From Acorus gramineus (Eukaryota; Streptophyta; Magnoliopsida; Acorales; Acoraceae): DNA of 64,000 nt. Below the pieces are notes generated by a model. That model made no database searches. It was given only the letters and a program-made list of their open reading frames with translations, and was not told the DNA's origin. The DNA lies in the NCBI GenBank assembly GCA_030737835.1, contig CM060847.1:20123727-20187726 (forward strand). Direction: 5' to 3'. Numbering within the stretch: position 1 is the first letter of the stretch; the number at the start of each line of letters is the position of its first letter. A program made the translations under genes and the position numbers. Shown here in pieces: positions 1 to 12,048 of this stretch.

Positions 1-1533
1 AGGCAATATATTGGCGGTGAAAGCACATTAATTCATACTCATGGATTTTAGTCCAGAGAGTATCTGGAATGACAATGACATGGCACATTCCCTAAAAGGA
101 TAGAAAAGATTGAAACAACCCTTATTGTTCGCTTTGGTGAATTTCTATATCCTTGACCTATATTTTGAACGAGTCAAAAGATTAATGGCACGATCTCAAA
201 AGAGTACAGATTTCCCTATGATTGAAGATTGGGATGACCAGATAGATTAAATTGCCCACAATCCTACCTCCATAACAAATCTCAATCAGGTTTCATATTT
301 CCATTGTCGTTTATTCCAATCTCAACAATGCATATACAATATTTTCACCAATAAATATAGTGGCGCTCGCTCCATGCAGGTAACAAAGCAATTCTCAGCT
401 CATAGGTTCCACAAATTTTTGATACAAAGAAACAATTAATTTATGATGCCACATCAAACTTTTGTTATGTCAAAATTCTGTACTCTCAAAAGTGTAATGA
501 GAAAGAATCAGTTACCTTCTGAGCCTTTGATATTTTACAGGAAGATGAGGCAAAAGAGCCTGAAAAAAGACCAGAAAATAGATCAGTAATAAAATATAAT
601 TTAAAAGATCAATAATAAATTGCTAAGCTAGACATGAGCTTGGAATTGTTTTTGGCTACAGCAATAGAAAATAGATCCTAAGATTCATGGATGGCTAGCA
701 GTCACCAAATATCAGATACAGTTTTCCTTTAGTTTTTTTAAATAGTTTATCTTAACATGTTAAAGAACTTACACATCTCAGAAACAAGTCAGAAACTTAA
801 ATTTTCCTCCCAGAAGCTGAACTTAGTGAGAAAAAAAAAATTTGAAGTGGGGGGGGGGGAGTAAAAGATGTTCATTATAGAACAAAAAAAGAGTGGCTGG
901 TAGAATTCAACCACAAAAAAAGGTCACAAGATCCATCTGAAGCTGTTAATCTGCTGGCAAGAAACTGTAAGAATAGACTGCTTTTGCAAGCATAAATACA
1001 TGATCTTACTCTCTGCACATATATTTCATTGAAAATTAGAAAATGATGGAAGGCCAGCGGCAGATATCACGTGAAAGATATGAGTATCATCATTTAAGCA
1101 TAAAATATAAATTAACCATTTGACGATTTTATTTTTCAAACATGCAAGTCCTTTTCCACGTAAAGTATCAAAATAACCATCACAGAGTTGTTGGAGTAAT
1201 TGTGATTTGTAAAGTGCTAATTTATAAAGAATATTGTTAACTCAAACACCCTGAATATCAGACATATGTAACTCCACACTCAGAGACCCAATTCTTGCAA
1301 CTTGATATGTGTTTTGCCTGCAATATAACTCTCTTCCTCATGTATAAATTCGCCAAATCTTTTTTATACACCTATCGATTCTCATTTCGTCCTTGTATCA
1401 TAAAATACAAGGACTTCGCAGATCCACATTAAATATTGGAAGATTTTCAGGTATACCTTACACCTTACATTATGAATTTGAAGCCAATATTCTGCAGCAA
1501 TACCCTTTAAATTACATGAAAAGGAAAGTATAC
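1..1533. other. Intron sequence of the minus-strand methyltransferase gene; no exon found
   Basis: No further coding exon of the minus-strand gene could be found here, so its second intron appears to run off the left edge. Positions 100-249 (+) hold about 49 open codons ending in a stop, followed in the same frame by more open codons to about 300. The translation is non-repetitive (it contains YFERVKRLMARSQKSTDF) and looks like a decayed coding fragment, but I do not recognise the family. The rest is AT-rich with a G run near 850. Confidence 0.35.
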
Positions 1534-3640
1534 CTTGTGTGCAGGTAAAAGCTTGTCATACGATCTTTCATATCTTCTAACATCCTCTTCTGCGGCATCA
1601 GGATAACTGGTTGAAAATCACAAATTAGTCATGTACAAGTAAAAAAAAGCAGTTTAAATACATTATGAATTTGGGCCACTTCCTTTATCTAATTGAAGGG
1701 CGTAGGCCTACACACACACAAGTAAAAAAGAGCTGTTTAAATTTTTCATAGGGTTCCTCTCAAGTATCATTTTTGCAAATTCTAACACTCCAAAAGGCAC
1801 AAGGGCAAATCCACATCTGCCATCATGTTTGACATGATAGAAAATTGAACTTTTAAAACAAAACTCCAATAGCCCGTATCCAAGAAATAAGTCCCTAACA
1901 TCATTCAATTAAAGCCGGCCAAGGAGACAAAGTTCATGAGAACAGTCTAATGACAAAATAATTCGATGATAATCGACTTCACACATTGTCATATTCAACA
2001 ATAACCACTAAAACTCTCCTCCTCCTTCACAACAGATAAAATTATAAAAAAGCCATTGCCAGCTTGAGAGTGATGTGGTCAATTGACCACATCAAATTTT
2101 TTTTATTTTTTTTTATAAATAAAAATAGGCCGCCAGTATGGTTTGACCAATAGTTTGACCCATTATGTTTTTTTGAGGGAAAAAGATACACACAGCCCCA
2201 ATTGCAGTCCATCTCGTTTTTCTTTTTTTTTTAAATCATACACTCACCTTTTGAAGTGTATGCTATATGAAATGAAGTATATACTTAGATATATTAGTGT
2301 ATTTTTTTCATAATGAAAAAATGAAAAAAAGATTGGGTCATACACTATGATAATGCAGTATATACTACATTATCATAGCGTATGAGGCTGCAAAACGGGT
2401 TGCAAAAAGGACTGCGTGTACTAACGCTCTTTTTTAAACAAACCAGCCCATGAATTTTTTGAAACAAACCAGCCCATGGAGCCATTAAAAATCCTACACC
2501 CACTTCCAATGAAAAAAGAGTACTGTTACACAGTTTTTTTCCAATCTTAATTTTAGTCTCATATGCGTCAATAGAAAACTATCGGAGTATATACTTACAT
2601 TAATGAGGTTTACGTTTCGATAGAAAATTTTCACATTTTTTATAAATGCATCAATTCAATTCATTGAAGCATATACTTCATTTTTTATAAAAGCATGTAC
2701 CTCATTAGATGAGATATACTATTTTAAAAAAAATTCAAAATACATGTAGACTGGAATTGGGGCTGGAAAAGGGGCTGGACGTAAATAGTGGGACCACTAC
2801 TCCATTTTTAAAGAATATGGTAATTGGTTGGAATACAACATTGAAAAGGATGCAGTTTTTTGCTTATGTTATTGTTATTTATTTAGGTCTGATACCAATT
2901 TTCAAGTGGGAAGTGATGCTTTTGTTACGAGAGGATTCACAACTTAGAATAAAAAAGAAAGGTTGGGAGTTCATGTTAGGGGGTCAAATAGTGCTCATAA
3001 CCAAGCTTGGAAATGTAAAAATCTAATGAATCAAAAGCAACTTATTCAAAGTTATTTTTCTAAACAATCAGAACAAATGAAGATTCAATATCGAACTCGT
3101 TTTAAATGCTTCGATTGTCATTTTGCTTCAAGGGTTAGCTTTTCGTGGTAAGATTTTTTGAAATTTTCATAAAATTTATTTTTTTAATGACCCCATCAAT
3201 GAAAATTTATGGAGCCGCCACTGATTGCCACCACAAACTTCCACAGCAAACCCAAATGAATTCTAATAATTTTTATCATATTCTCCACAGAATTACAAAC
3301 TTTCAAACAATTTCAGCAGATCCTCCAAAAACCCAACATTAAAAAACAATTAATTCGAGACCAATAACAAGAAACCATCCAATCAAAACTTACCAACAAA
3401 CGATGGTAACCCAAAAACCTAATAAATCAAAATCAATCCAATGAGCACATATTGTTAAAATAAACAAACCCCTCTGGAACTTAGGATTATAAACCAGAAA
3501 ACATGAATATAAAAAATCTTTTTTTGAATGATTCAAATGTTATGATGGATTTTTTTTCTTGCTTACTTAAGATAGGCACTGATGATTCTGCGGAGGGACT
3601 TGATTTCGAGCGCCTCCTCTAACTTGCTGTGTTGGCGCTC

Positions 3641-3643
<3 letters not shown>
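1534..3643 (-). CDS. Carnosine N-methyltransferase (N2227/UPF0586) homologue, first two coding exons only
   Basis: Two minus-strand exons are visible: 3643-3567 (ATG at 3643-3641, 25 codons plus two bases, donor GTAAGC) and 1606-1534 (acceptor CAG, donor GTATAC). Together they encode 50 residues starting MERQHSKLEEALEIKSL. The run ISAYLNYPDAAEEDVRRYER, completed across the splice junction, resembles the N-terminus of plant N2227-like proteins, S-adenosylmethionine-dependent methyltransferases related to animal carnosine N-methyltransferase. The exons join in frame with good splice sites. The methyltransferase domain would be encoded left of the window. Intron 1 (3566-1607) carries MITEs and a broken hAT gene. 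A CT microsatellite lies immediately before the start codon and a degraded hAT element begins roughly 100 bp further upstream. The family call rests on remembered similarity over 50 residues. Plant substrate is not inferred. Confidence 0.68.
2071..2094. repeat. 24-bp perfect palindrome
   Basis: The 24 bases read identically on both strands, centred on GGTCAATTGACC, so each arm carries a TTGACC (W-box-like) core. It lies in intron 1 of the minus-strand methyltransferase gene, just outside a MITE. It may be a decayed transposon end or chance. Confidence 0.6.
2185..2437 (+). mobile_element. MITE-like element, family M1, copy 1
   Basis: This AT-rich block of about 250 bp begins AGATACACACAGCCCCAATTG and ends CTGCGTGTACTAACGCTCTT. 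It matches the block at 31347-31637 nearly throughout, including the internal CATACACTATGATAATGCAG region. More diverged relatives lie at 2560-2790, 7204-7500, 14889-15165, 17075-17283 and 35430-35690. The ends are imperfect inverted repeats sharing TACAC and GCAGTC words. No coding capacity and no clear target duplication were seen. Confidence 0.6.
2560..2790 (+). mobile_element. Truncated M1-family MITE-like copy
   Basis: The block contains the family core words TATACTTCATTTTTTATAAA and ATGTACCTCATTAGATGAGA and the tail GTAGACTG...GGGGCTGGAC. Its left end is not recognisable and it abuts the hAT fragment at about 2788. Confidence 0.4.
2788..3165 (+). pseudogene. hAT-type TTF zinc-finger/DUF4371 transposase fragment
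   Basis: One reading frame, broken by a stop near 2948 and small shifts, gives peptides such as YGNWLEYNIEKDAVFC, LFRSDTNFQVGSDAFVTRGF and SNSAHNQAWKCKNLMNQKQ. These resemble the N-terminal TTF-type zinc finger of plant ZMYM1-like/DUF4371 domesticated or mobile hAT transposases. Only about the first 120 residues remain and the catalytic part is absent. It lies in the first intron of the minus-strand methyltransferase gene. Confidence 0.7.

Positions 3644-3682
<39 letters not shown>
3644..3682. repeat. (CT)n microsatellite in the 5' leader of the methyltransferase gene
   Basis: About 19 CT units directly precede the minus-strand ATG, so the transcript leader would read (GA)n. Confidence 0.9.
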
Positions 3683-3688
<6 letters not shown>

Positions 3689-3749
3689 GGGGGCGAAGAA
3701 CCGATTTAGTGGAGAATCAACACGTTGAGACCAGAAGAAGAAACAGACG

Positions 3750-4504
3750 TGGGTAGGGCTAGGCCCGTTAACGGGTCGCGGGCCGACCCTATCCGACTCC
3801 GGCCCAACCTGATAAAAGGCGTCAAATACCTTATCAGACCAGAAACCTGATATGGACTTGACTCAAAGGACCCAGACCTTAAAATGAGCAGGTCCTAGTC
3901 TACCCCGACTCAGTCCTATGGACCCGTAGACCCAATCTTATATAAAATTTAAAAAATTGGACTATCACTTAAAAATAATCAGCTCATCCCTTATTTTGAA
4001 TTGAGCCTAGGACTATGAGTACATAATCATTACAACCCAACCCAAAATTATGAGTATAGGGTTACTTTAGTCTTTACCTTTTATTTTTCATTTCATTGAA
4101 AACCCTAACAAGCCTCCAACCCTAACAAGCCGCCACCACCATTCCATTGAAAACCCTAACAAGCTGACAGCTCGTCAATCCCATCTCCCCGAACCCCGGT
4201 GCCAATCTCCCTTTTCTTCCCCGATGCTGACTCATTCTCCCCCCCCCCCCCCCCCCCTCTCTTTCTCCCTTTTCATTCGATGCCCGACGCCACCGTTGTT
4301 GCCCGTAAGGTCGCAACCTGATGCTCTCCCCCTCTTTGGTGAAGAATCTCTTTAAAGAATTGGGTATCTTTGAATGTGATATATGCTTTGATTTCTTGTA
4401 CTGTTTAGATTGAAAACTTCTTTTCATAACATGTTTTTTTATTTTAAACTCATGTAATGTTTGTGTGCAAAAAATCTTGTTCATGTTTAGGTTGAAATCT
4501 TGAA
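3750..4504 (+). mobile_element. Left part of a degraded hAT element
   Basis: GC-rich words such as CTAGGCCCGTTAACGGGTCG, then GGCCGACCC and GGCCCAACC, are typical of subterminal arrays of plant hAT elements. They are followed by an AT-rich stretch, a poly-C run near 4240-4257 and a leader to the transposase gene at 4505. No terminal inverted repeat or target duplication could be fixed, so the left edge is approximate. The element begins close to the start of the divergent methyltransferase gene. Confidence 0.4.
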
Positions 4505-6434
4505 ATGTCTGAACCTACAAATGATGATTTTGGCGAGGGTGAGATCCTTGAGCAGGATGTTGAGTTGTCATCTTCCTCCAAAAATAGGAAGTTGACATCT
4601 GTAATTTGGAATGAATTTGATAAAGTTATCAAACCTAATGGTTTAGAAATTGCTATCTATAAATATTGCAAGGAGTTAACTGGATCAAATGCTAGTGACA
4701 CTTCACATCTGAAGAAACATTTGAATAGATGTAATGATCGAACATATAGAATCATGGGCCAACAGATTTTACAATTAGCAAATAGTGCTGCTGATACATC
4801 CATCAGAGTAAAAACTTTCAAGTTTGACCAAGAAAGAAGTTGTATGGACTTTGCAAAAATGATTGCGAAGCACAATTATCCATTTAACATTGTCGAACAT
4901 GAGTTTTTTTTTATATCTTTTTGAACAATCTTCAGCTATAATTTAATCTTTTTTCCCAAAATTCAGTGAAAGGTGATGTTATTAAATTACACAAGGAAGA
5001 AAATGATAAATTGTATATAAAAAAAAAATTACAAGCGTTCTTCTAGAATCAGCCTTACTACTGATATGTGGACCTCAAATCAGAGCATTGGGTATTGTTG
5101 TTTGATGTCCTATTATATAGATGATGCTTAGCAGTTACATCATAATATTATTGGTTTTCCAACAATTGAATGTCCTCATGATGCTGAAACCCTTCATAGA
5201 ATTGTTCTAGACTTGATTTTGAAGTGGAACAGTGATAAAAAAAAAAAAAAAAAACTATTCTCATTGACTCTTGATAATGCTTCCACTAATGATGCCATGG
5301 TTAGAATGTTGAAGCCTTCGTTGACAAATAAATGGTTGTTACCATTGAATGGAGAGTTGTTTCATGTTCATTGTAGCACACATATTTTGAATTTAATTGT
5401 GCAAGATGGGCTTGAAGAGATAAAAGGGATGATTCAAAAGATTCGTAATAGTGCAAAGTATGTAAAAAGAACAACTGCTTCCAAATTACAAAAGTTTCAA
5501 AATGCAATCAATGAAGTGAAGGGGTTGAGTCAAGATGTCCCAACTAGATGGAACTCCACATTCTTAATGTTGGAATCTGCTTTAGAACTAAAAGAAGCAT
5601 TTTCTTGCTTAGAGGAAATAGATTGATAGTACAAATTTTGCCCTACGAATGAAGAGTGGGAGATGACCCAAATTATCTGTAATTGCTTGAAAGCGCTCTA
5701 TGAAGCAACAAAAAAATTTTATGGATCTAATTTTCCAACATCAAACTTGTTCTTTGCTGATATTTTTGATATTCAATTGCATTTGAATGAATGGGAGGAC
5801 AGTGAGCATGAGTTTCTTCGTTTATTGGCGGCTCCAATGAAAGAAAAATTCAATAAATATTGAGATGAATGCAGCTTAACATTGGCCATTGCAGCGGTTT
5901 TTGATATGAGGTTTAAGCTTACTTTGGTTTCATACTACTATGCACAATTATGTGGTGATGAAGCTCATCAATACATCATGAGGATTCGTTCTGCCCTTAT
6001 TGATCTTTATACAGAGTATGAGACAGTTAATCCTTATACCTTGACTGCATCTTCTAGTGCTTCTTCCTCCACTCCTTGTTCTTCATCTCTTGGTGACAAG
6101 CTTAGTAAATATGAGCAGTGGGTCATGAGATCCAATTCAACCAAATATCATTCCAAAATCAGAGTTGGAACAGTACATGAAGGAGCCAGTATTCCCTATA
6201 ATTGAAGAATTTAACATATTACATTGGTGAAAAATCAATAGTCCTAAACTTCCAACTCTTGGAAGGATGGCTTGAGATATTTTGGCTATACATGTGACCT
6301 CAGTTGCATCAGAAGCAGCTTTAAGTGTTGGAGGGAGGATTCTTATGACTCTTGTTCTTTAAGTCCCGATGTTGAAGAAGCATTGGTCACTTTGCAAGAT
6401 TGGGTGGAATCACATAAAAACAAAAGTAATTAAG
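4505..6434 (+). pseudogene. hAT transposase (zf-BED / RICESLEEPER-like), inactivated
   Basis: The order of domains is that of a plant hAT transposase. A BED-like zinc finger (SHLKKHLNRC) lies near 4700, with one expected cysteine replaced by tyrosine. The catalytic-core region follows with LTLDNASTNDAM, HCSTHILNLIVQDGL and DVPTRWNSTFLMLESA. A hAT C-terminal dimerisation region lies near 6290-6425 (DVEEALVTLQDWVESHKN). The reading frame is broken by a run of shifts and stops at 4920-5210, an A-rich slippage tract near 5238, stops at 5624 and 5861, and shifts after 6200. It cannot encode a working enzyme. Confidence 0.85.
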
Positions 6435-7203
6435 CGTGTCTCATTATTATTTGATTCATACAATTTTGATCTGTCTGTTTGGATGTGAAATCCCTAAATG
6501 GTTATGTTGTAAAGTCATATTGACCTGTAAGTAGTTTTTTGTATTCATGTGTTGAGACCTGGCCCATTTCATTATGTATCAAAACAATAGCTTATTCATG
6601 TAAGAAGCCAAATTCAATCGGATCCGAGTGGTGTCCCGGTTATTAGGTATTGCATCAATTAAATATTGCATCAACAAGGGGTGGCTCAATTTGAGCCCCC
6701 ATAAATTGTAAGTAAGCCCCTCTTGTAAGTTAGCCACTCAACATTTTAATCACTTAATGTACAAGCCTGGAACCCCTCATTTATTAATCTCGTATGCAAA
6801 CAATGAGCCCTTCTTCTCACACCAAAAACCTCTCCCACCTGTTCGTCTCCCCCACAAAACCCTCACATCCTAGTCTTTCGACGCTCGATCGGTTTTGTTC
6901 ATCATGAAGTCGCCATCACCACTTTGTTTCCCCTCACTGTAGGTCGTCTCCCCTCACAAGTGGTGGTTGAAGCAGAAAAAAAGAAGTCTTTAAAGTCAAA
7001 GAAAGTGATCGAGGAGGAAGTTGTGAAAGTAGAGTAGAGTGAGAAGAAGAAAAGGAAGAAAAAAGATAAGGGGGAGTTGATAGGATAATCTGATGTAGAG
7101 AAGAAGGCTGAGAAGGAGAAGAAAAAGGAAAGTAGTGAGGCTGACGGTGCCGTGGTCATTATTCGTCTCTCTCTTTCTTGTTAGGTCATCTCCAGCTAAC
7201 ATT
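6435..7203. other. Downstream flank of the hAT pseudogene; Lys/Glu-rich coding-like remnant
   Basis: No gene is supported. At about 6965-7155 the plus strand reads as a Lys/Glu-rich peptide interrupted by two stops (EKKKSLKSKKVIEEEVVKV, then KKKRKKKDKGELIG). It could be a scrap of a nucleolar-type tail or simply GA-rich DNA. The right end of the hAT element should fall in 6435-6700 but was not identified. Confidence 0.25.
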
Positions 7204-7500
7204 TAAACTTAGGGCACTATTACACTCAGTTTGTTTTATAGACCAAAATACAGTCAATCATATATACCTTGTTAGAAATTCAGTGAAACATATACATCAT
7301 TAGACAATGTATATATCTTGTTAAAAAATTTCTTATACTAATTAAAAATGTGTCCATTCAATTCGAAATGGAGCAATATACACTTTTGATCAAAACATGT
7401 ACCTCATTAGATGATGCTTACTAATTTTTTAAAAATAAAAACATGTGTGATCTGAGTTGTAGACTGTAAAATTAACTGAGTCTAATCTTTTCCTAAAACT
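7204..7500. mobile_element. M1-family MITE-like copy
   Basis: The left end AGGGCACTATTACACTCAG matches the family end (AGCGCTATTACAC). The core holds ATGTACCTCATTAGATGATG and the right end holds GTTGTAGACTGTAAAATT. It has no coding capacity. Confidence 0.45.
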
Positions 7501-7583
7501 TATACCTAAATTTAGAGGTGTAAAACGGGTCATGGCGGGCTGACCTAGCCATTGAGTTTTTTTTTTCTTTGCTATTCAAACTA

Positions 7584-8454
7584 GGGTGCGTCTATCCCCA
7601 CCAAGGGATTCCCTTAACCCACCATCGGAAGAAAAAAAAAACAATGTTTTTCTGTTCCCACCGATCTAGCCAGGTTGACCAAACTTGGTCGGCACTTTAG
7701 GTTTTAGGCACTGAATTGGGTCGCCATTTTAGATTTTAGGCAACTGAACTTGGTCGTCATTTTAGGTTTTGGGCGATCGAAATTGGTCTAACAGTGCTCG
7801 TGATAAAATTTATAATTTTTTTCTTAGAAACCTAATCCCATTACGTGTATCCTCCTTGAATCCTTCATGTAACTCAAAGTTTGAGTTCTAATATAGGGAG
7901 AATCAATCATTATTCTTAAATGTAGAATATAGGACATTTTTTTACATAAGTGAGAGACAAATTTTCAAAAGCCAAATATAAAATGTGTTTCGATCAACTG
8001 GTAGGATTTTTTTATTATTTTCAAACAAAGAATCCGCTTAACCACGAATTCAAATGAAGCTTAAAAATGATATATATTTGTCTAATAAGATATTTTTCTA
8101 TAAAAAAATTGAATTAATTGAAAGTATACCTATTTACATTTTTTCAATCCATTAGCTGCTATTTGGATAAAAGAATAAATGTAGATATGATGATAAACCC
8201 AAAAATTTATTTGTTTACAAAGAATAGGTAGATAGAGTTCTGGACCCTGTTCGACCAATTTTGGTCGCTTAAAACCTGAAATGGTGATTAAGTTCGGTCG
8301 CCCAAAAACTGAAATGGCGACTAAGTCCGGTCGTCCAAAACCTGAAATGGTGATCAAGTTTGGTCAACCTGAATTGGTGGGAACAGCCAAACATCGTTTT
8401 TTTTTTTTTTCAATGGTGGGTTAAGGGAAACCCTTGGTGGGGATAGATGCGCCC
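7584..8454. mobile_element. Non-autonomous Mutator-like element with long TIRs
   Basis: The element starts GGGTGCGTCTATCCCCACCA and ends in the inverted counterpart (GGGCGCATC read from the right). The inverted arms extend more than 200 bp on each side. Each arm includes two to three units of a roughly 33-bp repeat containing TTGGTCGCCATTTTAGGTTT. The flanks are TTCAAACTA (7575-7583) and TTTAAACTA (8455-8463), a 9-bp target duplication with one mismatch. This length is characteristic of Mutator-superfamily transposition. The roughly 430-bp interior has no coding capacity. Confidence 0.75.
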
Positions 8455-8624
8455 TTTAAACTAACTACCAGATTTTGAAATTTAAAATAAAAAAGTAGAA
8501 GTTTTTTTTTAACTTATTTTCAATTTTAAAAGATTCTCAACAATCATATTTTTAACTCATATTTTTATGGTTTTACTTTTCACGGTTTCATTTTCAATGG
8601 TCCTTTTTAAAAAATCTAGTTGTT

Positions 8625-9600
8625 ATGAAAAATGAGCAACTCAATAGCAGAAGACATCTGAGTTTATATGGTGGCTCCATCCAAGGCCACAAAGTTAATA
8701 TCGTGGTCTTGTTGAAGGCATCAAAAGTTTCTTATCATGACTATTTTGCTAAAACTCCAGTATATCCTCTCAATCTATTTTGGAGGAGCTTCCGCATGAA
8801 TAATTCTCGTTTTCTTCGTATTCAAATGCGGTGGAAATCTATTATCCATATTTTGTTCAAATCTTTGATCGGTATATCTTCTCTTCAGAAGATAACATCT
8901 ATAATGAGGATTCTCTCTTATAGAGTGACAACAGATTGTGTGGATGATTACGTGAGGATTGACAAAAGCACCGCAATTGAAAGTGCAAAAAAAAATTTCA
9001 AGGCGATTGCTGGATTTTTTTTTCAAAATGCATACATGCTTGAGATCACCAAACATCCATTGACATTGCTAGATTATTAGATGTTGGTAAAAATAGTGGG
9101 TTTTCAGGGATACTGCGTGCATTAGAAGTGAAAGGATTGCACAACAGCATAGAAAGGTATGTATTCCGATGACATCCATGAACCCACCATGGAAGGTGTG
9201 TCTTCATATGATTTTTGGATTGACATGTTTTTGGGATAGTTGAGATCCCACTCTTATATATTTATTGATCTTGTTGAAAAGTGTGCTACTGCAATCAATT
9301 ATGTGGTCAACAACAATTACTATGCAATGGGATACTATCTCGCTAATAGTATATACCCACAATGGTTACATTGTTAAAATAATTACTTCTCCACAAGGAA
9401 ATAAGTAAAAATATCTTGCAGCAAGAGTCGACAAAAAAGGTGTAGAGCGAACATTTGGAATACTCCAAACATGTTTTGCAATTTTGTATGGACTTGCATG
9501 TTTTTGGAAACATGAAATGCTAAAGATATAATGACAACATGCATAATATTGAATAACATGATCATCGAGGATGATCATAAGCAAATCCCTGTTGCATTTG
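8625..9600 (+). pseudogene. PIF/Harbinger transposase (HARBI1/ALP1-like DDE_Tnp_4), inactivated
   Basis: The first 151 codons (8625-9077) match the N-terminal half of plant HARBI1-like nucleases, with FAKTPVYPLNLFWRSFRMN, ISSLQKITSIMRILSYRV and DCVDDYVRIDKSTAIES. After a stop the homology continues in broken pieces: VNYVVNNNYYAMGYYLANS near 9300, then a remnant of the terminal NNMIIEDD motif near 9551. The segment expected to hold the first catalytic aspartates (about 9100-9290) is mostly lost. No terminal repeats were identified. Confidence 0.8.
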
Positions 9601-10148
9601 AAGATATGTTTTTCCAAATATTTTCATTTTCTAGCTTCTCATTCATTTACATTTCCCTTTATTCATCTTATGCAATATTATTGCAAGAGGCAAACTCATA
9701 CTTTCATTTTCACCATCTTTGCTCTTTCATTTATTTAGATGAATATTTTCAGCCTTCCTACCTAATGGTCTCTCCAAATCGATGAAGTTTTCATGTGAAC
9801 TATTGTCATCTCCTAGGCTTAACAAATATAGAGTAGAAGGAGAACTGATTCGAGTAACGGTTTTACATTTTTTTTCCTTCTTTTTCCTGACCATTCTCCA
9901 TTCTTTTTGGCTAGTATCTCAACTCATTTCAACAATGTTTAATTTGAAATGATTTTTTGTGTAGTGTTTGATACAAAAGTTTTGCACGAGCGCTCTAAAA
10001 TTTGAAAAAATAATACTAGTTATCAAGAAATAATAATAATTATTATAAATGAATAAATAGTATTGCTAATTAAAATTTCTTGTCTATTTCATTTACACCG
10101 CTTTGATTCATCGATCAATTCAATATGAGCAAAACAACCCATAAAATG
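9601..10148. other. AT-rich spacer, no feature recognised
   Basis: I see no coding, RNA or transposon signature in this stretch. Confidence 0.5.
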
Positions 10149-10876
10149 TAAGGAAAATACCCAACTTCTAAGTATTGAAATGCCTAAATCAACCATTTTA
10201 AAAAATTATACATAAAAATGGTCTTATTTCAGAATTTTAGAAAATACAATAACTTAATTGCCCCTATGTTATTTACTATTTAAATATCATCAAATATATT
10301 TAATTGTTTAACACCCCAATTAATTTTTTTAATAATAATAATAAAATATTCTTTTATTTATGCATAAAGTTTATTATTATTTTTGTATATCTAAATACAC
10401 TATTAAGATTAAATCGTAAAAAATTGAAAATTTTCAAAACTTTCTAAAGTCTTTGAGGCACTTATATATGTTTAATAATATATTAAAAAATCATTATGCA
10501 AGACATTTATAAAATTTAAATAACAAAAAAGTGGAAAAAAAAATTTAAAAGTTAGGAAATATCCAAAAAAATCTTATAAATTTATGAATGACAATTTTGA
10601 CAATTTTAAAATTTTTAATAGCATAGTTAAAAAATTTAATAACATGTAAAATCACTCTCAAATAAAAATCATTTCTTATATTAAGATTAATTTTCAATTA
10701 GATGATGGTTATAAAAAGTTTTGAATATGATAAGAAAGTTTAAAAATTGCATAAGGGTATGTTAGTCTTTTTAATTTCTAAAATAATGAAATGATACCTT
10801 TTTTTGTATAATTTTAAAAAGTGACTGATTTGAGTATTTCAAACTTTTAAAAGATTTTTTTTTGTATTTTCCCTAA
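10149..10876. mobile_element. AT-rich TIR element (MITE-like), about 730 bp
   Basis: The left edge TAAGGAAAATACCC and the right edge (reverse strand TTTAGGGAAAATACA) begin inverted arms of roughly 120 bp. Both arms contain AAATCAxxxA...TTAAAAxATTATACA. The interior is AT-rich and noncoding. A possible 8-bp target duplication (AAAATGTA / AAAATTTA) is imperfect. Confidence 0.5.
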
Positions 10877-12006
10877 AATTTATTTATGACGAGTTGAATC
10901 ATTGACCAACAATGCATTAGAGAATTTTGATTACAATGATATGTAATGTTCTTGTATTTGTGGAAGTACTACCCCACTCTTAACCAATATGCCTTGTGCT
11001 TTTTCTCATTCTTTTCACTTCATGCCGGTGCATTAAGATTGCCTTCTTTTAAGGTGAAATTGTTGGATTGTTGTGATATTTTGGTAGTAAATCCCACTTC
11101 ACTAGAGATTTGAGATGGTTGGCCCTCTTATCTTAAGACTCCATATTTGATATCCTCAAGGTTTGATCTTCATAATGAAGATTAGTGTAACAGACAACTC
11201 CATAAACATCCATTTGTGATAAATAAATAAAAAAATGGATGGGAAAAAGGAATTCATAAAATAAAGATTGAGAAAAAAATTCTAAATGAATGTCAAGATA
11301 CAAATTTTAACTGACTCTATAAGAATATGACTAAATCAACTTGATTAAAATTTTGACAAACAATGACTTGGCATTAAAATAAAATAGAACAGACACATAC
11401 CATTATTCTTGACTACTCTACCTCATTACATGGATTCTGTGCATAAATTAAAGTAAAACCAATCAAGTTTTTTCACCAACCTCACCTCCAATCTATGATT
11501 CCATCCCCACTTTCCAAAGGGCACCGATATTTCCACCCACATGGTTATTCACTTCACCCCACCGATATTCCCACCCACATAGTTATTCACCCACCCCTCC
11601 CAACATTATTCTATAAATAAATTACAACCACAATACAATGTGTGAGATCAAACGCATTCAAACAAAGGGAATATATTAAACACCAACCCAAAATCTAGGG
11701 TAGTTTTGTTAAAAAATAAAAACCTAGGGCTTCTAAGAACATGAATGATTCGTGAGATCAAATACATTCTAATATAGGAAACTTAAGCTACAAATACAAT
11801 CAAATAAATGCAAGAAATTAAATAGAATTTAACAAATCAAATACATTAAAAGGAATGGAATGAAGATTTACCCCATCCTTGTGGGGGACTATGGAGACCT
11901 CCACATGGGAGACATCGACAGCAACTGGGAGACACCGACGACAACGGACGTTGGGGGTCATCGGACCGGACCGGAGGTTGGAGAAGAAAAGAAGAAGAAG
12001 AGAGGA

Positions 12007-12048
<42 letters not shown>

